Source: Aphrophora alni
Lineage: Eukaryota > Arthropoda > Insecta > Hemiptera > Aphrophoridae
Assembly (NCBI GenBank): GCA_963513935.1
Contig: OY740765.1
Coordinates: 122,455,362-122,519,361 of the forward strand
Length of the DNA stretch: 64,000 nt
Direction of reading: 5' to 3'
How positions within the stretch are numbered: the stretch's first letter is position 1; the number at the start of each line of letters is the position of its first letter. Positions 1 to 12,047 of this stretch are shown piece after piece. The position numbers and the translations under genes were made by a program. The notes below the pieces were generated by a model, which searched no databases, had not been told where the DNA came from, and saw only the letters and a list, made by a program, of their open reading frames with translations.

Positions 1-1
1 T

Positions 2-1592
2 ACTGTAGAAACAGATCATAAACCTCTAATACCTATTTTTAAGAAAAATATAGAACACTGTCCTCCTCGCTTGCAGCGAATGAGAATAAAATTACAGGCA
101 TGTAATTTTGAATTAGTTTATAAAAGAGGTAAAGAATTGGTAATTGCAGATATGCTTTCTAGAACAAATAAATGTTGTCAATAATACAAATGATTTAGAC
201 TTAGATAGTGAAGAAATTGAAGCTCATGTTAATTATATAGAAAGTAATAATAATCTAGGCAATTATCAAAATCAAAAGATAAAAAATATAGCAAAAAATG
301 ATGTTGAAATGAAAATACTAAAAAAATATATAGTAGGAAATAACTGGCCCAATCATAAAAATGTATTACCTGATATAATCAAACCATATTGGAATGTTAA
401 AAATGAACTTACTTGTTGTAATGAACTAGTATATAAGGGTTCTGCTGTAGTAATCCCTTTAATATTAAGAAAAGAAATGTTAAAAAGATTGCATGTAACT
501 CACTTTGGTATTATAAAAACCCAACTAAGAGCAAAAAATATTATTTATTGGCCTCACATAAATAAACACATAGCAGATATGATAGGAAAATGTGAAGCCT
601 GCGTAAAGTATTCAAAAAATTATTGCAAAGAACCATTGTTACAACATAATGTTCCCAACCTACCCTGGCAGAAAGTTGGAGCTGATTTATTTCAATTTAA
701 AGACAAACAATATTTAATGGTAGTTGATTATTATTCAAAATATCCCGAAGTGAAAATATTATCTAATATGTCCAGTTCAAATATTGTAAACTGCCTAAAG
801 TCAATTTTTAGCAGGCATGGAATTCCTAAAACATTAATAACTGCACATGATTCATGTTTTATTGGGGAAATATTTTAAAACTTTTCAAGTAGTTGGGAAT
901 TTGAACACATTAAAACTAGTCCACACTACTCTCAATCTAACGGAATGGTAGAACGGGCAATACAAAATATAAAAAATATACTTAAAAAAACAGAAATGAA
1001 TAAAAAAGATTTTTATTTGGCATTACTAGAATATAGAAATACCCCAATATCAAATAACATACCATCACCTGCAGAAATTCTCTTTAGCAGACAGTTAAAA
1101 TCTATTTTACCATGTAAGGATAAAATACTAAAACCTAAAGTAAGAAATGCAATAAGAAAAAATTTAATCTTGAGGCAAAAAGATCAAAAGAAATATTATG
1201 ATAAGAAAACTAAACCTTTGTTAAAGCTGAAAGATAATGAATCTGTTTTTGTAAAGCACAAAAATAACTGGATCAGATCAAAAATTATAAGTAAACGAAA
1301 TGACCCCAGATCTTATAATGTTAAAAATCTTGAAAGCAATAGAGTATACGTTAGAAATAGAAGACACATACGTCCTTATCCACAAAAAACAGACTCAGAT
1401 GAATGGCAAGCAGACGATTACTTATTAGAAACATCTGATATTATCAATCTTAAAAAATCCCCAGAAAAAATAACAAGTCACCACCTAAATCCACCATCAA
1501 CTCAACCCAACTTGCATAATTATATGACAAGATATGGAAGACTTGTAAAACCACCAAATAGGTTTAAAATTAATAAAATAAAATTAGTTTAA
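2..1592 (+). pseudogene. Ty3/gypsy-type pol remnant: RNase H tail plus integrase
   Basis: The 3' part of a retrotransposon pol gene; the 5' part lies outside the window. Frame 2 (positions 2-183) reads as the end of RT/RNase H (TDHKPL, then ADMLSR). The frame then shifts by one near 170-180 and the integrase runs from about 144 to 1592. It shows an HHCC-type zinc module (HVTHFG near 496, CEAC near 592), the core with GADLF and a D in the AHDS segment, and the glutamate region SPHYSQSNGMVERA near 920-955. An in-frame TAA at 876-878 separates the second D from the E. The C-terminal part has VFVKHKNNW and a basic tail. One frameshift plus one stop make it non-functional; otherwise decay is light. 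A polypurine tract and a likely 3' LTR follow. Ty3/gypsy rather than BEL is a family-level inference. Confidence 0.88.
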
Positions 1593-1704
1593 TGTAAATA
1601 GTTGCTAAGTAAGTTTATACCAAGTAGGTTTAAAATTAATTCCTAAGTAAGTGTATATTTTGTTTTAATAAATAAGAGAATTTGATGTTATTATAATTTT
1701 TTTA

Positions 1705-1827
1705 AAAGAAAGAAAAAAGTTTTTATTTATATTAAGAAAAAGGAAAATGTATAAATTTTTTTTAAAAAGAAAGAAAAAAGTTTTTATTTATATTTAAAAA
1801 AAAAGGAAAATGTATAATTTTTTTTTA
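1705..1827 (+). repeat. Two-copy ~62-bp tandem repeat before the polypurine tract
   Basis: A unit containing AAAGAAAGAAAAAAGTTTTT and ending GGAAAATGTATA occurs twice with a ~62-bp period, between the integrase stop and the polypurine tract. It belongs to the 3' untranslated part of the gypsy-like element. Confidence 0.75.
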
Positions 1828-1829
1828 AA

Positions 1830-1964
1830 TAAAAGGGAGATGTAATGTAGATAACCTTCCCTTATGTAAACAGAGATTCTGACAATGTATAAAGGTCAGT
1901 CTAAATAAAGTGAGCAACGAGACAAGACGTATTATTAATTTCATTGTGTGTTAACCCATATGAC
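1830..1964 (+). repeat. Polypurine tract and probable 3' LTR (end uncertain)
   Basis: AAAAGGGAGA (1831-1840) is a polypurine tract directly followed by TGTAATGTAG (1841), a canonical LTR start. A TATAAA (1888-1893) and an AATAAA (1904-1909) follow in LTR order. The 3' boundary is not fixed because the 5' LTR is outside the window; 1964 is a guess at a CA end. Positions 1965-2289 hold nothing I recognise. Confidence 0.5.
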
Positions 1965-2289
1965 ACAGTTTCCATCTCCAATAATTGGAGTTACGTCAAA
2001 ATGTTTATAAGTAGTCATGATCGTGGTTGTAATCAAGCGATGCTAACCAAACAAAAATTTACCAGGTATAATATAACATCTAGACAATTAAATATGTTAT
2101 TTGTTATGTACTTAGAAACACAATTCTACACATTTAATCACCACTAACTTACTTAAATGAAGTAAATTACAACATAAACAAACCATGTTATGATAATAAA
2201 ACATATGCTTTGTTATGATCAGCTGATCTGTGCTGTTATATTCAGCTGATCAGTAAAAACAATATTAATGAATAGAAAATATTTTAAAT

Positions 2290-2815
2290 TACATTTTTAG
2301 AATATTAAATGAAGGAATAGTAAACTTTTCAAGCAAATGGGCAAATATATAGAGTTAATTACCTTTCATTTAACACAACCCGCATGTAAATTGGTCCAAT
2401 AGAACTCCAGATCTCACTCTGAATAGGCTTAAAATTTTACCCCATGTTAAATTGCCATAAGAGATTTTAATTTCCATTTTTAGAAAATTTAGTGGGGTAA
2501 TAGCTGAAATTGAAGCAAAATGGGCAAATATACAGACAATTACCTTTCACATGATATCAACCGTGCGTAAATAGTTCCAGTAGTATGGTCAGGCTCGCTG
2601 TCATAAGAAAATGTTATTTAAATGTTTTCCCTATGTTAAATCTCCATAAGAAAAGTTAATTTTCCATTTTTGACCAAATTAACATAAATATTTTCAAAAT
2701 ATAAATAAAACCTGCACATATAAAACCGCTAACCTTTGTTTTGGTACAACCTGCATGTAAAGCGGTCAAGTAGAACGGCCAGAGTCGCTGTCATTAGTTT
2801 TGCAAAAGTTTTTTA
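2290..2815. repeat. Diverged ~185-bp tandem repeat, about 2.8 units
   Basis: Three units align on a shared block: GGGCAAATATA followed by an ATTACCTTTCA-like stretch and CAACC-CATGTAAA. The blocks begin at about 2338, 2521 and 2711, so the period is 182-192 bp. Each unit also carries CCATGTTAAAT-CCATAAGA and a TTTCCATTTTT motif. Units are diverged. No coding potential seen. Confidence 0.7.
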
Positions 2816-2871
2816 ATATATAAGATTATCAAATTAAAACTAGTAAACTTTGATAAACTAGCCAAAGAGTA

Positions 2872-2929
2872 GAGAAAGAGAGAGAGAGAGACCAAAGAGC
2901 CGAAGAGTTGCCTATAAACATATCGTATA

Positions 2930-2977
<48 letters not shown>
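2872..2977. repeat. (GA)n then (TA)n microsatellites
   Basis: (GA)n at about 2872-2891 and an uninterrupted (TA)n at about 2933-2977, with a short unique spacer. Positions 2978-3540 are AT-rich DNA in which I recognise no gene. Confidence 0.9.
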
Positions 2978-2978
<1 letters not shown>

Positions 2979-3539
2979 CCTATACACTATATAGCATCAA
3001 GCGGCAGAGAGAGTCGAAGAGTGCCTATATATAGTATAGTGTGGCGACGCGTTGCCAAGTCAACAGTCGGTGTTACCGCTGCATTAGATGTTTCACATCA
3101 AAAAAATCAATCTCTGTTTTTGACTGATCTTCACGTTTTATGGCCACAGGAAACCGGAAAAGTAATTTTCGTCATGCCATGCATCTGTTAACGTTATTTT
3201 CTGTGCATAAGCACTATAGTAAACACAAAGATTTAGATAGGAACATGAAATTGGTATAGAGGACTATAGTGTGCTCATATAGAACCCTATTCAAATTCAG
3301 AAAAATCAAATTGCAAATGTCAAAATGGTGGCCATTTGAAACAATTTTATGTTTTTATGATAAAATATTTCATATCATATTAGATCTAAATTTCCAGATA
3401 AAATTTAACTTTACTAACCCCATCTCTCTTCGATGACAAATAGCGAAGTTATTGTCTCAAATGTAATTTCAAATCCTGACCTCTCAAGAAAATGTGATAT
3501 TCGTATAGTTACGAGAACTGGTAGGGCTGAGTCATTGAC

Positions 3540-5450
3540 AGAAGCAGTGGCGGCTGGTGCTTGAAAAACTTGGTGGGTGCAAGTGTTTTAAATAAAAATA
3601 TGTTTCTATTGTAAATTGAATTTACTTTTGAATTGGAGCCCATGTACCATAAACTTAGCATCACTTTAAACACATATTTGTATTAAGGATATAAATTAGA
3701 ATAAATTGTTAAACTTACATTATTTGAAAAAGAAGTCCATTCGTCGTTCTTTCTGGTGGGCGAAATTTCAATAATTCTCTGATTGAAATCATGGATATCC
3801 ATGATGAGGTACTTTTCTATTGACATGGCCAATGCTGACAGTCTCTCCTCACACATGGGAGTATTAAGCAATTAAGTATTTCTTAGAAAAATCTTATTTC
3901 TTTTGAGAGTTGAAAAACATCTTTCTGCTTCAGAACTCATCATAGGTACAGTGATTAAAATTTCTAAAAGTTTAATAACTTCACTGAAAGTGTCATGTAA
4001 GTCACATTCCTTGAGGTAACTAATCAAACTAACTGCACCTGAAATTGCCCTAAACTCCTGTGCACTATAGATTGTTTCAAACTATGTTCTAACTTTTTTT
4101 AAATTCAGACATTTATAATCCTCACAAACAGCTCTTAAAAGTTTTTTCTGGGAACACTGAGGCAAAGTCAGAGAATGTATTACTTATAAATAAAGTCACT
4201 TCTGCAAGATGTCTAGAGAATTGAAATCTGTGTTTGGTTTGGGTTGAAATTATGTCACACACTTCCTTCGCTTGTCTTTTGAATTAATTTTGTCTGTCTT
4301 TCTTCTCTTTGAAGAGCTTTCTTCTTGATTTTATCTTCAGACCCTTTCTCCATAGAGTTTCTAATTTTTGAAATGTTTTCTTTAAACATATCAAGACTTT
4401 TTTGTAACAGTTGGATCATTTTCCACTTTTTGTAAATATCCAAAAAACAAGTCAACAAATGGCATGATCTTGCGAAAAAATGAATGCCAAAATATAAAGG
4501 TAGAATTCTGTAACATTATTAGACGACTTGATGCTTGACCTAAAGTACTGCCATTTTTCACATAATCTGATTTAAATATGGTCTCCATACATTTGATCAA
4601 ATCCTGTTTGATCATGAATCATAGTTACACTTCTTGATTTAAAATTCCACCTGGTTTGAGTCGACATAGGAAATGTTTTTTTAACTACTTCATCCAGGAT
4701 TGATGTCTTTTGTGGGGTTGTTGAAAAAAATGTACATAGTCCCTGAACATTCGTAAAGAAAATTCTACAGATGCTGCTCGCATCATTACCAAATTGAGTT
4801 GATGTGCATGACAGTGAATGTATTGTGCATCAGGATATGTTTTCTGAACTACAGCCTTGACACCATTAAAAACACCAGCCATTACTGAAGCGCCGTCATA
4901 TGTTTGGCCTATAAGTTTGTGCGGAGTTTCGTCAAGTTTTTGTTTTGACAATTCATTTAATATACTTGAAGGTAATACTGCTAGATCATGATTTGAAGGA
5001 TTTAAATATGTCCAAATTCTTTCTACTGGTTTGTTTCTGACAATGTACCTATAAATTATAACCATTTGGAACACATTAGATACATTACTTGTTTTCATCA
5101 GCAATTACAGCTACAAAGTTTGCTTCTTTGATCTCCTGTATATTTTTTTTCTTGACAGACCTCTTAACATAATTTGTAAAAGTTCATTTTGGATGATTTT
5201 AGATGTCCCCTTGAACACTGTAGCACTGTCTAGATGACTCTTTAGAACTGCATCTTATTAAGCATCTTTTAATGCCAATTCAAATGCACCACACAATCGA
5301 ACACAATTAATAATAATACTTAATGTATATCTATTTTGTTTTACCTGTTCATTATGTGCTGCAATGTTCATCCTATACACACTATTTAATTGTTCTGCAA
5401 TATTAGTTGTCCTGAAAAGGGCTAATTGTAAGGTATTTTTATGTGGTTAG
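3540..5450 (-). pseudogene. hAT-type transposase relic (ZMYM1/DUF4371-like)
   Basis: Broken pieces of a hAT-superfamily transposase lie in N-to-C order on the minus strand. From high to low coordinates: a FVAVIADE segment near 5110, typical of the start of DUF4371 domains; 4685-5104 with GQTYDGASVMAG and YIHCHAHQLNLV; poorly preserved pieces at 4255-4615; then SSEAERCFSTLKR near 3930 and ERLSALAMSIEK near 3840, the C-terminal dimerisation domain. Several stops and frame changes separate the pieces, so no transposase could be made. It resembles the ZMYM1/FAM200-like hAT branch common in insect genomes. Terminal inverted repeats were not found. A second relic of the same branch lies at 27.9-28.6 kb. 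Confidence 0.85.
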
Positions 5451-5592
5451 CTGATGCTTCATGTTTTTTAATCTATTAGCAATATGATTTAGATCTTTAA
5501 ATCCTGTCTTAACCCATGTGTCTTCTCCACCAAACAATAAATAAGGGAAACAAAATAATGCCAATTTTAATTCACAGCCACACAACCTTATT

Positions 5593-5595
<3 letters not shown>

Positions 5596-5665
<70 letters not shown>
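5596..5665. repeat. (TA)n microsatellite
   Basis: About 70 bp of uninterrupted TA repeats, abutting the interspersed repeat that starts with CTAGCTGTACCCGG. Confidence 0.95.
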
Positions 5666-5666
<1 letters not shown>

Positions 5667-7469
5667 TAGCTGTACCCGGCCACGCGTTGCTGTGGCTCAT
5701 CTGGTTAAATTGAAAATAAATAAAAGACATAAAAAAAAAATAACTAACTATATTAAAGAAAATTTTATTTCCAAAAAAAATTTAAAATTGTATCTATTAC
5801 TTATTTTTATGTCATAATAATAATAATAATAAAAATATATATAATATATCAATTGGTTTTGTATTTATATCCATACTAATATTATAAATACTTAAAATGT
5901 ATTTCTTTGTTGTATGTAGGGGGTTAATCTCTGGAACTACTAAACCAATTAAAACATTTTTTTAAATAAAAAAGCTACACAATCCCAGAGTAACATAGAG
6001 TAGGATTCATTTTGATAAAAACAATTTTTATATTCCATATTTGTAAATTTATTTTGAAAATCGTAAAGAATCGTTGGGCATTAAACCCAGCGTCTAGCAG
6101 CTGTAGTATCAATAAATAAACAACATTATGAAAAACTAAAAAACTACTATTGAAAGATGAAATTTATAAATATCAATAGAAACGTACTATGCCAAAGATG
6201 TGCACAACAACATAAATTATATGTGTATGTTGCCATTAAGGTAGGTAAAATAAATTAAATATAATTTTAGGTTAGGCCTAGAAAGATGAACCAATACATA
6301 TTTCTTGAATGTACCTATTATTTGCATTCATTACCATAGCAGCCAATTTAATAAAATAACTGATGAAACAGTTGATTCGGATGTCCAGCTAGTACAAATA
6401 ATATTTTTAAGTTAGGCCTAGATTGAACCAACACATGTTTCAACACACACAAACCAATAAAAGCTTGCGTTAAGATATTTAAAATTAAGAAAACAATATG
6501 TTACAATCTAGGCCCTAATTAAAAAAAAAGACATTTGAATTTAATAGTAGGCCTATTTATATATGGTAAATGATATATTTTATAAATTGAAAATTGCCTC
6601 TTTTATTTATAACAATACAAAATCTCTGTCCTAATTAATATTCCCGAGAAAATAACATTGTGTACAATAACCTGTTTTAAAAAAGTTATTATTTATATAT
6701 ACAATTTCTATTCATATCGGCGAAGAAAGTCCCGTGATATTCTTCTCCAATCACAAACTTCTGTGGGCGTGTATTTTATACTAACGTCTTGCTTCTAATG
6801 GTCGCCATCTTAATTCCAGATTTTCGTTCATATTTCCACAGATTATGTCTTTGTTATTAAATATTTATATGAACTCAGGTGATGTTTTATATTTAGAAAT
6901 ATCTACTTCGTATTTTTGTATATCTCATTTTGTCTCTAGGTCTTCTGTATTTTTATAATCGGCGAAAGATCGGAGTTATATTTTCAATTCGGTTATTTTC
7001 CAAGTTGACCTTTCACGTCTAGATAAAAACAAATTATTTAAGTTTTCTTGTCTTTAACTGTGTGTTGTTATTTTTTATGGATTAATCAAATTCATAGGCG
7101 CAATTTTAATATAGGTTTTGATTTGTTTTAGATTGACAATTTTCTGGATTAGTTATAATTGGGTCGGAAAATATTAGATTTAGAATTTGTTTTGATTCGA
7201 GTCTTATCTTTTTGCCGCTAGGCGCGTGTATGTTGACGTTTAAAATTAAATGAATGAAATTGACTTTTTTTCTTTTTGTATTTAATACCCTTTAAAATTA
7301 AAATTTCGCAAAATCCTTTCTTAGTGAGCGTCTATGACCTCATACAAATATGCCTTTAAATTTTGGTATCAATATCTTTGTTGGTTTTTGCTCTACGTTG
7401 ATTCTCTGTCAGTCATTCAGTCAGTCAGTCAGGACAAAGCCGTTTATATATATAGTGATATATATATAT
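5666..7469 (+). mobile_element. Unclassified arthropod interspersed repeat(s), non-coding
   Basis: Starts with CTAGCTGTACCCGGCCACGC directly after a (TA)n run, a repeat start I have seen widely in arthropod genomes. Around 5873 it has CCATACTAATATTATAAATA and GTAGGGGGTTAATCTCTGGA, which also belong to a common insect repeat. Near 7417 there is a (TCAG)n stretch, then GACAAAGCCGTTTATATATA. No open frame of note. Whether 5666-7469 is one element or several is unclear; the class (Helitron, RTE or SINE-like) cannot be decided by eye. Confidence 0.4.
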
Positions 7470-7705
7470 ATAGTAACGAAAAGGTGCTGGCTAGGGTCAG
7501 TGAACAGCAAGTCATAATGTCATGACAAGAAATAAAAAAGTTGACAGCTCATGGACAAACCCAAAAAAAACTTCAAAAAAAAACTGAAGGGTTTAAAGGC
7601 AAGGAACTCATTTAGAGATACGTTAGAAGAAGAGGTAAACGGACAAAGTTTAAATTAACCAATAAGATGAAAGCGTCACTTTCTAAATTACAGTAAACTT
7701 TGAAT
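7470..7705 (+). repeat. Dispersed repeat, copy A (copy B is inverted at 41597-41815)
   Basis: Contains GTAACGAAAAGGTGCTGGCT, GGGTCAGTGAAC, CAGCTCATGGACAA, CTCATTTAGAGATACGTTA and GAAAGCGTCACT. The same blocks occur in the same order on the reverse strand at 41597-41815. No open frame; family unknown. Confidence 0.85.
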
Positions 7706-8883
7706 CCCACCAATGAAAAATAAAGCTGTGGTGTGACTGTTGAAAATGAGGAAATTATAAATATACGTCCGAAAGAAAGAAACAAGGTTGTTCTGCGGAG
7801 TTTTTGGTACAAGGTTGTTCTTCAAGATATTTTGTACAAGGTTGTTCTACTAGATAATTGTTCTTGTTAAAACTTTTATAATAAATAGTAAAATCTTCTG
7901 GTAAATTAATATTAAATTAAAGAAAGTTATCTCGAAATAGAAGTGTTTAAATTAAAAGAAATTACGTCGTGAAGTGAGTTAGTTAAAGTAAAAGAAATGT
8001 GTCGAACAGTTTAATAAAAATTAAAAGAAATACGTCAAACAGTGAATAAGTTAAAGTTAGAGAATACGTCGTAAAATGAATATTGTCAGTGAAAAGTTAA
8101 TAGATGAAATATCAGCGTCAAGAATAAGAAGAGGGATTCTGCGAGAATTCAACGTGAGTTACCCCAAGTGATTGCCAGACCAGATTACTGCTTTGCGAGA
8201 ATAAAGGAGATTATTGGACACCAAATCAACATCAAGTTTTTCCACTGGAACAACCACGCTTCGGATTGTGAAAGGACTTCAAATTCGATAAGTAGACTGT
8301 GAAAATTTGTATAAATAATTAACCACCAACAACATTATGATTCAGTACCGGTAACTAAAGTTTAAATTATAGTCACCAAAGAACCACACGAACGAGAGAG
8401 ATTTTATTTTATTTTAAATCAATCTTTAAATAAAACAAGCTAGCCAGGGATGTAAATTAATTAAATTGGGCACATAATTACTAAAATAAATTAAATAAAA
8501 GAAATTACAGTAAAATTAAATTCATTATAAATAATTCAGACTAATAACGATTTTGATACACTCTTTATTATTTTTTTTAACTGTTAAGGAAGCATTGTAT
8601 AATCTTATTAGATTGTGTTTAATTGTCATTGTGATTTATTTCAGATATTTTTTATTTGTTTAGGTTAAGAAATATTGTAGTTATTTCATTTGTTAGATTA
8701 AGGACTTATTGCAGCACTTATTGCTGTATTTAAATAAGTGCTTCCTTTGCAAATCAAAATTAAATTTAAATTAATTGTGAAAAATAATTATAATAATAAA
8801 AAATAAAGAGATTGTAACAAAAAAAGTTCATTTGTATTTAAAAAAGAAGAGTGTGTGTTTGTTATAATATATAAATAACATAT

Positions 8884-8889
<6 letters not shown>
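7706..8889. other. Non-coding stretch with short local repeats
   Basis: No gene seen. TACAAGGTTGTTCT recurs about every 28 bp near 7790-7850, and a ~40-bp AAAGAAATACGTC-like motif recurs at 7940-8075. The rest is AT-rich. Confidence 0.5.

Positions 8890-8937
<48 letters not shown>
8890..8937. repeat. (TA)n microsatellite
   Basis: About 48 bp of pure TA repeat. Confidence 0.95.
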
Positions 8938-8942
<5 letters not shown>

Positions 8943-11935
8943 GAATATATATTAGGCATAGGCTATATTATATAGCCATAGCATTATATAAACCAATATA
9001 GAATATTTAAAATAATAAATAATGATTTCCTTAGGTTTTAAAGTGTAAGCATTCTTTTTTATTCTTACTGATTTAAAATCTTTAAAAGATTTGCAAAATT
9101 TTAGTGAAAGTTTAATGCTTCTATATTTATGTTACCTAGTATAAGACATTACTTTTCTAAACTTAACAATTTCTTAACTCAACTTGTATTGAAGATAATC
9201 TTGTAACTTTATAATAACAAGATAATCTTTAGATAACTGTTTCCTAGGTTATTGATGGAATAGTAAAACATTTTGAATCCTTTACAGAATGTTATTTTAT
9301 ATTCCATAATTAAAAAAAAAAAAAATTCAATGCTAGACTATATTATATCAGTTGAATGCATGAACGGTACAATACAAATATCTTACCTTTATCCACTGTT
9401 TTACAGTGTGGCCAACCTGTGGTAAAAACCACTAACTACATTTTCTACCATATCAGCTGTTATTCCTCCTAGCTTTTTTTATTGTTAGATATGTTATGTT
9501 TAGAAGAAGTAATGTCTTATAACTCTGTAACATAAAGATACTTTCATCCAAATTTTGAAGATTTTTATTCTGTAAGGAAAAATAAGCTCGCTTACAGGCC
9601 GTGAGGCTGGTGATGAAACTGTCTTGGGGATGCGCAATGGCAAAGGTAAAGGTTGAGCATGCACGGCAACAACCCCCTTAGTTTGCACATGCATGGCAAC
9701 AACCCCCCTCAGTTGGTTTATGTCTCCATGTGTGGTGTTTGTGTTACGGCCTTTCTGAAAACATTTCAGTGATGTGTAGCTGTTGCCTCCAGGAATGTCT
9801 AGGTCGTCATTGTTACATCACACAACCTCAGCGAGTAAGTCTGTTGAGAGAAAAGTGATCCACAGCTAGAGCAGGAAGATTATTCCTAATGTTAACGATT
9901 ACATGAAAATAGAATATGACAGCTTAAGTGAAAAAGCTTTAAAAACTAAAGTAGCTGCTGCTTGCAGTGTATCTTTTATAGTGTTAGGAGAATTTTCAGT
10001 GACCATAATAAAACATTTCACTTGAACAAGTTTTGTAAAAGTCTCGTAAATTTAAGTCATACTAATCAGAACTAAGAAATATTAATAGCAAACTCGGTAA
10101 TAAACATAATATATTCCCAGTTTATTACTTAATAACTGTATCTAAAAAAATATAGTCCTGAAAATTAAAGGAGTTTATACAAAAGTTATCTGCGGAAAAA
10201 TGGGGGTGTTTATTAAACAATTGTATTTAAAAAAATAATCATCACATTGTGCTTTTACATGAAAGTGAATCTTTAGAATGTTCTCTTTCTATAAACTTAA
10301 AGCAGCATTGATATTTTTAAACCGTTTTAAGCACTTTCACACCACTTGTAATTATTATGTTCAATGCCACGACTAAACTAAACACCTGAGCTTTCCAGAA
10401 AAGTCCTCAGGATTACTTTAAATCTACAAGTAAATGTTTTTTTAATAATAGAATGTCAGAGGAATATTGTACATTTAACTGTATAGACTCTATAGCAAAC
10501 GACTGATGTTTAGCGGGTGGCTAAACCCACACGACTGATGTTTAGTCGGTGGTAGTACATCAGTAACCACCGACTCCGGGAGAATGGTAGCTTTCTCCCC
10601 AACCTGCCACTACTTCTCCTTCTACGCGCTTCCACAGTTTCATCACTCGCCTCATGGCCTGTACATGAATTAAATGAATAACTGGACACTCAGCTACATT
10701 GTTAAATAAAAATCTATATAAATTACTGATTCAAAAATTATGTTTTTGACATCTATAGGTTATAATTACTATGACAAAAAACTACATAACACACCAATAG
10801 TCAAATTTATAGGATAAGTTATGATGAGAAAAAGTACTTATGCCAAATGGATAATAATGAAATTTATGTTAACCTAAAAATCTGAAATTGTAATATTCCA
10901 CGTAAAATGTGCATAAACATTGTAGACAAATTATCTAGCGATTGTACAATACGTTATTTTTAAAGTGGACACTTGTCTGAAAAGTTAAAAAACTAGCTAG
11001 TTTTCCAACCGCAATAAAGATAGTATAAGATTCAAATAGATAAACTTTGACAACAACCAACGCAGAATTAAACAAAGGATAATTATCTTATAATCGGATT
11101 TGTTTTAGGTCACTTGGTTAATTTTATATTAACATTCAAACTTGAGAATGCAACCAACAGTAGAGTATTCAAGTGGTAATGATTTTTATTTTATGCTTTT
11201 TGTCTACTTGTTTTTTTATTATAAAGTGATGATAACCAAGAGGTTTTTTGGCTTTAAAAACCAATAACATTAAGTTACACTGTCGTGCCACCTGTTTTTT
11301 GTTCTTGAATAAAATAATGCAAACAAATCAAAGGGTTTCTTTTTGAAACTTTTTACCCAATGAAATAAATAGGTTTTTTAAAAGAGTAGTCATTCGTATA
11401 TTTCACTTTATTCATTAAAATTACCAGCTTACATATTCATTTACAAACTAAACTTATAATCACTATTATACTAACTTTTTATTACATATGACACAATGTA
11501 TACTAACTGTTACATAAACACGTTAACCAAAGCTAAAATATATGGTGAGGCTGCCAAAATCATTTCCACAATAGTGTATGTACTAGTCATTTTATAATCA
11601 ATCGCACACCTTTTGATATTCTATATGACAACACTATTCACTCTTAAGAATTAAACCATAGCATTTATAATCTTTAACAGGAGCATTGTTTTCAGTTGAA
11701 TGTTCATAGAATGGTATACAAATTTGTTTTAAAAACTAATAATTGGTTTTTGAAAATGTTTTTTTATTTATAGTGTAGGATTATGGAAAAATCGCCATCT
11801 GGTTTATAGCCTAATCTAGTTATATATGATCTATAATTAGGTTTAGTTCCACACATAGTATAACAAAAGTAAATAGGCCTACGATTGTGGTTCTCTCCTG
11901 CTTTAAAATTAATAGGTCTAACTTTTTTGTTTCAG
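8938..11935. other. Presumed 5' region of HELLS (promoter and untranslated exon not resolved)
   Basis: No coding region seen. The first coding exon of HELLS is preceded by a good splice acceptor (11935), so a non-coding first exon should lie upstream. One candidate is the GC-richer stretch at about 9700-9834, ending in GCGA|GTAAGT (donor at 9835). Another GC-richer patch with a repeated CGACTGATGTTTAG lies at 10500-10650. Both are guesses; transcript data are needed. Confidence 0.3.
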
Positions 11936-12047
11936 CGAATAATCAAAATGGCTTCAAAGAAAATATTAAAAAATCTTAAACGTAAATTGGATGTGTCTGA
12001 AGACTCTTGTTTGAATGAAGATGCTTCAAACTTGTCAGAACCTAGTG
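11936..12047 (+). CDS. HELLS: HELLS exon with start codon
   Basis: Acceptor TTTTTTGTTTCAG ends at 11935; ATG at 11948-11950 in a good context (A at -3, G at +4). It encodes [15 protein letters not shown] and an acidic stretch ending in EPS. The donor GTGAGA at 12048 leaves phase 1. The twelve bases before the ATG would be 5' UTR. The next exon completes a GAT codon without a stop. The N-terminus is poorly conserved in this family, so this exon rests on splice signals and phase more than on homology. Confidence 0.72.

Noticed and set aside
1944..2147. 67-codon frame after the gypsy integrase
   Set aside because: It starts inside the LTR and shows no resemblance to an env or other retroelement product.
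5516..5713. Frame with a long Ile-Tyr run
   Set aside because: It is simply translated (TA)n microsatellite. The same holds for the frame at 30495-30707.
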